Notes under the pieces: generated by a model
Told to the model about the DNA's origin: nothing
Seen by the model: only the letters and a program-made list of their open reading frames with translations
Databases searched by the model: none
Assembly: GCA_028869135.1 (NCBI GenBank)
Contig: JAGWTC010000019.1
Coordinates: forward strand, 1-49,133
Source of the DNA: Rhodocyclaceae bacterium
GTDB taxonomy: Bacteria > Pseudomonadota > Gammaproteobacteria > Burkholderiales > Rhodocyclaceae
Direction of reading: 5' to 3'
Length of the DNA: 49,133 nucleotides
Part shown: piece by piece, positions 43,837 to 49,133 of the stretch
Layout: every line of letters starts with the position of its first letter
Numbering within the stretch: position 1 is the first letter of the stretch
Position numbers and translations under genes: made by a program

Positions 43837-44969
43837 CGGTATTCATACAGCGGGAGCCTGTGCTTAATCGGCACAAGACGATCACGGCTTCGCGCCTGCG
43901 CGTCCATGCCGGTTCGGTGGAGTCCGCTGCGACCGAATTGGCGCGCCTCGCGGAAGCATGGCCCGATTCGCGCGACGTCTTCGTCAGCTTCGTTGATCCG
44001 GCCATGACGGACGCGTTGTTGTACTGGCAACCTCCGCTCAATGTCATGCTCGAAATCAAGGCCGATCGCCTCAACGACGCCGCGACGGCGACATTGATCG
44101 CAGACGTCGTCGGCCGCCAGATTCCGCTGTGCCTCGACGACTACACGCGCAACCTCCCGCTGCCGCTCAAGCCCAATTTCCGTTTTCTGCTTGCGGATGC
44201 CAATGCCGAGCCCGACATGAGCCAGGCGCCTGCTTCGGCACTGGCCAAGGGGTTGGCCGACAGCGAGGCCTTCAACGAGGCGATCGCCCATGGCTACGCC
44301 GGCGCGGTCGGCTGGTTCTTTCTGCACACGCCGCGCGAGCCGAGCGCCAAACTCAGCCCTAATCATGCGCGCATCATCGATCTGCTCAATCTCGTGCGCA
44401 ACAACGCCGAGGTGGCCGAGATCGAGCTGGCGCTCAAGAAGGACGTGACGCTGGCCTTCAAGCTGCTGCGCTACATCAATTCGGCCGGTTTCGGCATGGC
44501 CAACGAAGTGAACTCCTTCCGCCATGCCGTAACCATCATGGGCTACGACAAGCTCAATCGCTGGCTGTCGCTGTTGCTGGTCAACGCCAGTCAGGACCAC
44601 AGCGCCCCGGCGTTGATGCAGACGGCCGTGATCCGCGGACGTTTCATGGAACAGATGGGCGCGCATTTTCTGCCCAAGAATCAGCTCGACAATATCTTCA
44701 TCGCCGGCGCCTTCTCGATTCTCGACATCCTGCTCGGCACGCGCATGGACGTGATCTTCGAAAAGCTGCAGTTGCCGGGCACGATTACCGCGGCCCTGCT
44801 TCAGCAAAGTGGCGAGATCGCGCCGCTGCTCGAACTCGCCCGTACCGTGGAGACGGGCTCAGTGGAAGAGTTGCAGCGGCAGCTTGGCGCTTTGGGTCTC
44901 ACGGCCGAGCAGTGCAACAGCGCCCAGATCGAGGCACTGGTGTTCGCCGACAAGCTGCAGTTCAGCTAA
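43833..44969 (+). CDS. EAL-like/HDOD signalling protein (YuxH family)
   Basis: A 378-residue protein with the two-domain layout of YuxH/CdgJ-type proteins. Residues 1 to about 190 are an EAL-like fold that lacks the EAL and other catalytic motifs: the N-terminal QREPVLNRHKTITASRLRVH, MLEIKADRLND in place of ExxE, and LCLDDYT in place of DDFG. It is therefore unlikely to degrade c-di-GMP. Residues about 195-378 are an HDOD domain (VAEIELALKKDVTLAFKLLRYINSAGFGMANEVNSFRHAVTIMGYDKLNRWL). Such proteins regulate motility or type IV pili in relatives. Translationally coupled to the reductase upstream. The start at 43833 is chosen by the ATGA overlap. Confidence 0.85.
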   Translation: MTVFIQREPVLNRHKTITASRLRVHAGSVESAATELARLAEAWPDSRDVFVSFVDPAMTDALLYWQPPLNVMLEIKADRLNDAATATLIADVVGRQIPLCLDDYTRNLPLPLKPNFRFLLADANAEPDMSQAPASALAKGLADSEAFNEAIAHGYAGAVGWFFLHTPREPSAKLSPNHARIIDLLNLVRNNAEVAEIELALKKDVTLAFKLLRYINSAGFGMANEVNSFRHAVTIMGYDKLNRWLSLLLVNASQDHSAPALMQTAVIRGRFMEQMGAHFLPKNQLDNIFIAGAFSILDILLGTRMDVIFEKLQLPGTITAALLQQSGEIAPLLELARTVETGSVEELQRQLGALGLTAEQCNSAQIEALVFADKLQFS

Positions 44970-44982
44970 CGAGCAGGGGATT

Positions 44983-45007
44983 GCAAAGGGGGCTTGGCCC
45001 CCTTTGC
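44983..45007. terminator. Bidirectional hairpin between the HDOD gene and livF
   Basis: Exact 11-base arms GCAAAGGGGGC / GCCCCCTTTGC with a TTG loop, between two convergent genes. There is no T-run on either side, so termination may need Rho or may be partial. Confidence 0.6.
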
Positions 45008-45030
45008 CGCTTAACTGGGCTTATCTTGGC

Positions 45031-45813
45031 CTAATGGCCGAGATAAGCAGCCTGTACGCGCGGGTCGGCGAGCAGATTGGCGGCGGTGTCGGCCAGTGTG
45101 ATGGTTCCGCTTTCCATGACGTAGGCGCGGCTGGCAGTCTCCAGCGCCAGACTTGCGTTCTGTTCCACCAGCAGCACCGCGACGCCTTGCGCGGCGACGC
45201 CGCGAATGAGCTCGAATATCTTCTGCACCATGAGCGGCGCGAGGCCCATGGACGGCTCGTCGAGCAGCAGCAGACGCGGGCGACCCATCAAAGCGCGGGC
45301 GATCGCTAGCATCTGTTGCTCGCCGCCGGACAGCGTGCCGGCCAGCTGATCGGCGCGTTCCTTGAGGCGCGGCAACAATTCGAACATGCGTTCGATGTCT
45401 TGCGCGATCTCCTTGTCACTGCGTTGGTAGGCGCCCATCTGCAGATTCTCGGTGACGCTCATGCGCGCGAACACGCCGCGACCTTCGGGCACCAGGCTGA
45501 AACCGCGCTGCACCAGCGCATGTGGCGGCAGGGCGTGCAAGTCCTTGCCGTCGTAGCGCAGCGTGCCTTTGGATGGCAGCAAGCGCGACAGCGCCTTGAG
45601 CGTTGTTGTCTTTCCCGCGCCGTTGGCGCCGATCAGGGCGACGGTTTCGCCCGCTTCGACGGCAAAGCTGATGCCCTTCACCGCAGCAATTCCGCCGTAA
45701 TTGACCTGAAGGTCAGTTACGGCAAGCAAAGGCTGGCCTTCCCCCCGACCCCCTTCCCGAGGAAGGGGGCGACTTTCCGCTTCGCGGAAGGTGTAGTGCT
45801 GTTCACTGCTCAT
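45031..45813 (-). CDS. livF: Branched-chain amino acid ABC transporter ATPase LivF
   Basis: A 260-residue ABC ATPase. Walker A GANGAGKTTT, signature LSGGEQQML, Walker B LLLLDEPSMGLAP and the H-loop-like LLVEQNASLAL are present. It energises uptake with LivG. The first 28 residues (MSSEQHYTFREAESRPLPREGGRGEG...) are not LivF-like and are encoded by two back-to-back palindromes (45749-45769 and 45775-45789). A TTG at 45729, preceded by a GGAAGG-type site, would give a start directly before the conserved LAVTDLQVNYGG and is a serious alternative. With the ATG at 45813, livF overlaps livG by 11 bases. Confidence 0.92.
   Translation of the reverse strand: MSSEQHYTFREAESRPLPREGGRGEGQPLLAVTDLQVNYGGIAAVKGISFAVEAGETVALIGANGAGKTTTLKALSRLLPSKGTLRYDGKDLHALPPHALVQRGFSLVPEGRGVFARMSVTENLQMGAYQRSDKEIAQDIERMFELLPRLKERADQLAGTLSGGEQQMLAIARALMGRPRLLLLDEPSMGLAPLMVQKIFELIRGVAAQGVAVLLVEQNASLALETASRAYVMESGTITLADTAANLLADPRVQAAYLGH
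45749..45789. repeat. Two palindromes within the 5' end of the livF frame
   Basis: The first has exact 9-base arms CCCCCTTCC / GGAAGGGGG with a CGA loop (45749-45769). The second has exact 6-base arms TTCCGC / GCGGAA with a TTC loop (45775-45789). Translated, they give the PLPREGGRGEG type of string often seen where REP-like elements enter reading frames. Confidence 0.65.
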
Positions 45814-46573
45814 ACGGCACTCCCAGATAAGCCGACACCACGCGCGGATCCTTCTGCACCACGGCGGGTACATCCTCGGCGATCTTTTCGCCGTAATCGA
45901 GCACGGCGACGCGGTCGCAGAGGCCCATGATGAGCTTGACGTCGTGTTCGATCAAAAGCACGGTGGTGCCGTCGGCGCGGACCTTTTCGATGAGTGCGCG
46001 CAGCCCGGCGGTTTCCGTTGCGTTCATGCCGGCGGCCGGTTCGTCGAGCGCGAGCAGTTTCGGTTCCGTCGCCAGCGCACGGGCGATCTCGAGGCGGCGC
46101 TGGTCGCCGTAGGAGAGGCTGGCGGCGCGCACCTCCGCCTTGCCGGCAATGCCGACGTAGGCCAGCAGTTCCAACGCTTTGGTCTTTATTGCCGCCTCCT
46201 CGGCGCGTACGGCCGGCGTGCGCAGCATGGCGCCGATGACGCTGCCCTTGCTGCGCAGATGGCGGCCGACCATGACGTTCTCCAGCGCGCTCATCTCGGC
46301 GAACAGGCGGATGTTCTGAAAGGTTCGCGCAATGCCGGCCTGGGTGACCTCGTGCGGACTTTCGACATGCAACGGCTGTCCGGCGAAGACGATGTCGCCG
46401 CCGTCGCGCTGATAGAGGCCGGTGATCACATTGAAGAATGTCGTCTTGCCGGCGCCGTTGGGGCCGATCAGGCCGTAGATCTCGCCGGCATTGATGGTCA
46501 GCGAAACATCCTTGAGCGCGCGTATGCCGCCGAAATGCTTGGCGATATTGTCTGCCTGCAGCAGTACCGTCAC
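45803..46573 (-). CDS. livG: Branched-chain amino acid ABC transporter ATPase LivG
   Basis: A 256-residue ABC ATPase with Walker A LIGPNGAGKTT, the LivG-specific RTFQNIRLFAEMSALENVMVGRHL, signature LSYGDQRRLEIARAL and Walker B LLALDEPAAGMN. It pairs with LivF on the LivHM permease. The GTG at 46573 overlaps the livM stop by 4 bases; longer readings run into livM. The protein ends VPYEQ. Confidence 0.95.
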   Translation of the reverse strand: MTVLLQADNIAKHFGGIRALKDVSLTINAGEIYGLIGPNGAGKTTFFNVITGLYQRDGGDIVFAGQPLHVESPHEVTQAGIARTFQNIRLFAEMSALENVMVGRHLRSKGSVIGAMLRTPAVRAEEAAIKTKALELLAYVGIAGKAEVRAASLSYGDQRRLEIARALATEPKLLALDEPAAGMNATETAGLRALIEKVRADGTTVLLIEHDVKLIMGLCDRVAVLDYGEKIAEDVPAVVQKDPRVVSAYLGVPYEQ

Positions 46574-47622
46574 GACGTCACTCCTTCTTCGGCCGCATGC
46601 TCGAACTCGGCCTTGCGTCGTGACGACGGCAGCAGGCCCATGGGTCGGAAACGCATGACAAGAATCAGTGCAATGCCGAACAGCAGCAGGCGCATCGATT
46701 CGGGGTCGATATAGGTCTGTCCGAACAAGGCCATCTGCATCGGGCCGGCCCACTGGCGGAACAGCTCGGGTAATACGGTCAACACGACCGCGCCGAGAAT
46801 CACGCCGGGAATATTGCCCATGCCGCCGAGCACGACCATGCACAGCACCATGATGGATTCGAACAGCCCGAAGCTTTCCGGCGAGACGAATTGCTGGAAG
46901 CCGGCGAACAGCCCGCCGGCGACGCCGCCGAAACTCGCGCCCATGGCGAAGGCCAGCAGCTTGACGTTGCGGGTGTTGATGCCGCAGGCCTTGGCGGCGA
47001 TTTCATCCTCGCGGATTGCGACCCAGGCGCGGCCGAGGCGCGATTTCTCGAGACGCATGGTGACGACCACGATGAGCAGGGCGAGCGCGACGAACAGATA
47101 GTAGATCAGATAGAGGCTGTGCAAGGCGTAGCCGAAGATCTCGATGTTCTTGGCCAGCGGATCGATGCCGGCGATGCCCTTGGGGCCGTTGGTGATATTG
47201 ATCGGCGCGTTGAGATTGTTGAGGAAGATGCGGATGATTTCGCCGAAGCCCAGCGTGACGATGGCGAGATAGTCGCCGCGCAGGCGCAGTGTCGGCGCGC
47301 CCAGCAGCATGCCGAACATGCCGGCGACCAGTGCGCCCAGCGGCAGGATTGCCCACAACGGCCAGTGCAGGCCGAAGTGCGGCGAGGCGAGCAGCGCGTA
47401 GATATAGGCGCCGACGGCATAGAAGGCGATGTAGCCGAGGTCGAGCAGGCCGGCGAAGCCGACGACGATATTGAGGCCCAGCGCCAGCATGATGTAGAGC
47501 AGGGCGAAGTCCAGCATGCGCATCCAGGCGTTACCGAAGCCCATGCCGATGACGAAGGGCAGGATGGCGAGCGCGACGCCGATCAGGGCGACGCCGGCGA
47601 TTTTCTTCTTTTGCGCGTACAT
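46570..47622 (-). CDS. livM: Branched-chain amino acid ABC transporter permease LivM
   Basis: A 350-residue inner-membrane permease. It is highly hydrophobic with about nine to ten helices. Landmarks are LALGLNIVVGFAGLLDLGYIAFYAVGAYIYALL, LRGDYLAIVTLGFGEIIRIFLNN, and the cytoplasmic coupling loop RAWVAIREDEIAAKACGINTRNVKLLAFAMGA. Forms the channel with LivH. One base separates it from livH. Confidence 0.95.
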   Translation of the reverse strand: MYAQKKKIAGVALIGVALAILPFVIGMGFGNAWMRMLDFALLYIMLALGLNIVVGFAGLLDLGYIAFYAVGAYIYALLASPHFGLHWPLWAILPLGALVAGMFGMLLGAPTLRLRGDYLAIVTLGFGEIIRIFLNNLNAPINITNGPKGIAGIDPLAKNIEIFGYALHSLYLIYYLFVALALLIVVVTMRLEKSRLGRAWVAIREDEIAAKACGINTRNVKLLAFAMGASFGGVAGGLFAGFQQFVSPESFGLFESIMVLCMVVLGGMGNIPGVILGAVVLTVLPELFRQWAGPMQMALFGQTYIDPESMRLLLFGIALILVMRFRPMGLLPSSRRKAEFEHAAEEGVTS

Positions 47623-47623
47623 G

Positions 47624-48547
47624 TCAGGCGCGCTCCGAAACTTTTTCGCCCATCAGGCCGGACGGACGGAACACCAGCACGGTGATGAGCACCAGGAAGC
47701 AGAAGATGTCCTGGTAGTGGCTGCCGAGCACGCCGCCGGTCAGGTCGCCGATGTAGCCGGCGCCCATGGCTTCGATAATTCCGAGCAGCACGCCGCCGAG
47801 CACGGCGCCGCCGATATTGCCGATGCCGCCGAGCACGGCCGCTGTGAAGGCCTTCAAGCCGAGCAGGAAACCCATCTGGTAGTGCGCGATGCTGTAGTTC
47901 GCGCTGACCAAGACGCCGGCCAGCGCAGCCAGGGCAGAACCGACGACGAAGGTCAGCGCGACGATCCGGTTCGCATCCACGCCCATGAGCGCGGCGACTT
48001 CGGGCTTCTCGGCGGTGGCGCGCATGGCGCGGCCGAGTTTGCTGCGCTGGACGAGCGCGATGAGTCCGGCCATCGACGCGGCCGCGGCCAGCATGATGAC
48101 GATCTGTACAGCGCTGATGCGCGCTCCGAGAACGTCGTAGCTGGTGTCGGGCAGCAAAGCCGGCACCGAGTGATAGCTGCGGCCCCAGAACAGCATGGCG
48201 AATTGTTGCAGCACGATGGAGACGCCGATGGCGGTGATCAGCGGCGCGAGGCGCGGCGCATTGCGCAACGGCCGGTAGGCGATGCGCTCGATAGCCCAGC
48301 CCAGCGCCATGCAGACGGCAGCAGCAACGCAAAGGCCGACCAGGAGAATGAGCAGCGGCGGCAGCAGCGTGGCGGCGAGCGCCTTGTAGACGGCCAGTGC
48401 AACCAGCGCGCCGATCATGACCACTTCGCCGTGGGCGAAATTGATCAGGCCGAGGATGCCATACACCATGGTGTAGCCCAATGCGACCAGCGCATAGATG
48501 CTGCCCAGCGTGAGGCCGTTGATGAGCTGTTGTATGAAGGTTTCCAC
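47624..48547 (-). CDS. livH: Branched-chain amino acid ABC transporter permease LivH
   Basis: A 307-residue permease. It begins VETFIQQLINGLTLGSIYALVALGYTMVYGILGLINFAHGEVVMIGAL, the classic LivH N-terminus, which is why I chose the GTG at 48547. It has the coupling loop GRAMRATAEKPEVAALMGVDANRIVALTFVVGSALAALAGVL and ends with DIFCFLVLITVLVFRPSGLMGEK. Separated from livK by a terminator-like hairpin. Confidence 0.94.
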   Translation of the reverse strand: METFIQQLINGLTLGSIYALVALGYTMVYGILGLINFAHGEVVMIGALVALAVYKALAATLLPPLLILLVGLCVAAAVCMALGWAIERIAYRPLRNAPRLAPLITAIGVSIVLQQFAMLFWGRSYHSVPALLPDTSYDVLGARISAVQIVIMLAAAASMAGLIALVQRSKLGRAMRATAEKPEVAALMGVDANRIVALTFVVGSALAALAGVLVSANYSIAHYQMGFLLGLKAFTAAVLGGIGNIGGAVLGGVLLGIIEAMGAGYIGDLTGGVLGSHYQDIFCFLVLITVLVFRPSGLMGEKVSERA

Positions 48548-48573
48548 GAGGGCGAATCTTACAGGCTGAGCGC

Positions 48574-48605
48574 AAAAAAACGGCACCTGCTAGGTGCCGT
48601 TTTTA
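48574..48605 (-). terminator. Intercistronic terminator or attenuator between livK and livH
   Basis: Exact 9-base arms ACGGCACCT / AGGTGCCGT (48580-48588 and 48592-48600) with a 3-base loop. A T-run follows on each strand (seven A residues at 48574-48580 read as T on the minus strand). Partial termination here would yield more binding protein LivK than permease. Confidence 0.8.
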
Positions 48606-48618
48606 TTCGGACGGGAGA

Positions 48619-49133
48619 CTACTTCGCGGCCGCAGCGGGGGTGGCGTCGGCCGTAGCCGCCGCCGGCTTGCCGCCGACGGTCTCGACCTGCTGCCACTGA
48701 CCGCCCTTGGCGACGTAGAGCGTCACGGCGGCGTCCTTGATGTCGCCCTTCTCGTCGAAAGCGATATCCGTGGTCACGCCCTTATAAGACGTCTTGGGCA
48801 GTTCGGCCAGGATGGCGGCGCTGTCGGCGCTGCCGGCGCGCTTGATGGCCTCGACCACGACCATGACCGCATCGTAGGCGTAGGGCGCGTACAGCTGGAT
48901 CGGCGCGTTGTACTTGGCCTTATACTTGGCGATGAAGGCCGGGCCGCCGGGCATTTGCTCGGTGGGCACGCCGGGTTTGGAGCAGTACCGGCCTTCGGCC
49001 GAGCTGCCGGCGTTTTTGAGGAAGTCGGCGGTGCAGCCGCCGTCGCCCATGAGCAGCACGGCGGTGAGGCCCAGCTTCTTCATCTGCATGGACATCGGCG
49101 CGGCCTGCGGGTCCATGCCGCCGAAGAAAATCA
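48619..49133 (-). CDS. livK: Branched-chain amino acid-binding protein LivK (partial)
   Basis: The C-terminal 170 residues of a periplasmic substrate-binding protein; the N-terminus and signal peptide lie beyond the window's right edge. Readable from the edge: IFFGGMDPQAAPMSMQMKKLGLTAVLLMGDG, then CTADFLKNAGSSAEG and APYAYDAVMVVVEAIKRAGSAD, ending with DAAVTLYVAKGGQWQQVETVGGKPAAATA and an Ala-rich tail. It delivers branched-chain or related amino acids to LivHM. First gene of the liv group, followed by a hairpin and livH. Confidence 0.92.
   Translation of the reverse strand, partial: IFFGGMDPQAAPMSMQMKKLGLTAVLLMGDGGCTADFLKNAGSSAEGRYCSKPGVPTEQMPGGPAFIAKYKAKYNAPIQLYAPYAYDAVMVVVEAIKRAGSADSAAILAELPKTSYKGVTTDIAFDEKGDIKDAAVTLYVAKGGQWQQVETVGGKPAAATADATPAAAAK

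Overview
The window is gene-dense, high-GC chromosomal DNA of a denitrifying betaproteobacterium. The evidence is the nirS/heme d1 cluster joined to a cNor cluster, the neighbourhood rsmB-DUF4390-ntrY-ntrX, and many ATGA start/stop overlaps. A Rhodocyclales-like (Sterolibacterium/Azoarcus-type) host is my inference from gene content and order; no marker gene here proves it. I saw no IS element, phage, CRISPR array or rRNA. One tRNA, tRNA-Gly(CCC), lies at 8731-8804.

Layout. 1-6.1 kb: housekeeping genes on the + strand (ppnP, a DinB-fold protein, a Ser/Thr kinase-PP2C phosphatase pair, rph, rdgB, hemW, a cNMP-binding protein). 6.1-8.6 kb: trmB, a periplasmic unknown and thiG on the - strand. 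8.7-9.7 kb: tRNA-Gly, a small membrane protein and an ArsC-fold protein. 9.7-13.5 kb: a Fur-box-preceded iron uptake cassette (TonB receptor, DUF4198 protein, PepSY-type membrane protein). 13.5-17.4 kb: a flavin reductase, purT, mutY, a TfoX N-domain protein and tag.

17.4-32.4 kb is the denitrification island. On the - strand, nirS-nirM-nirC-nirF-nirDL-nirG-nirH-nirJ-nirN encode cytochrome cd1 nitrite reductase, its c-type electron donors and heme d1 biosynthesis; nirE is missing. Divergently, norC-norB and then norE-norF-norQ-[polyferredoxin]-norD encode the nitric oxide reductase and its maturation factors. A perfect FNR/Dnr-type box (TTGAT-N4-ATCAA, 25933-25946) sits between nirS and norC. 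Together the two arms reduce nitrite to NO and NO to N2O. No nar, nap or nos gene and no dnr/nnr regulator gene lies in the window.

32.4-42.7 kb, all on the - strand: an MFS exporter, an NTF2-like protein, an NtrX-like regulator with an eroded AAA+ domain, an NtrY-like kinase, DUF4390, rsmB, a THUMP methyltransferase, a HemJ-like protein and an epimerase-like protein with a Lys-rich tail ending in a possible sliding-clamp-binding peptide. 42.8-45 kb: an iron-sulfur flavoprotein reductase coupled to an EAL-like/HDOD protein. 45-49.1 kb: a branched-chain amino acid ABC transporter (livK-livH-livM-livG-livF, transcribed leftward); livK is cut by the window edge.

The points most worth checking are the clamp-motif tail on the epimerase-like protein, the polyferredoxin inside the nor maturation operon, the degenerate NtrX, the asymmetric spacing of the FNR/Dnr box, and palindromic repeats, one of which lies within the livF reading frame.
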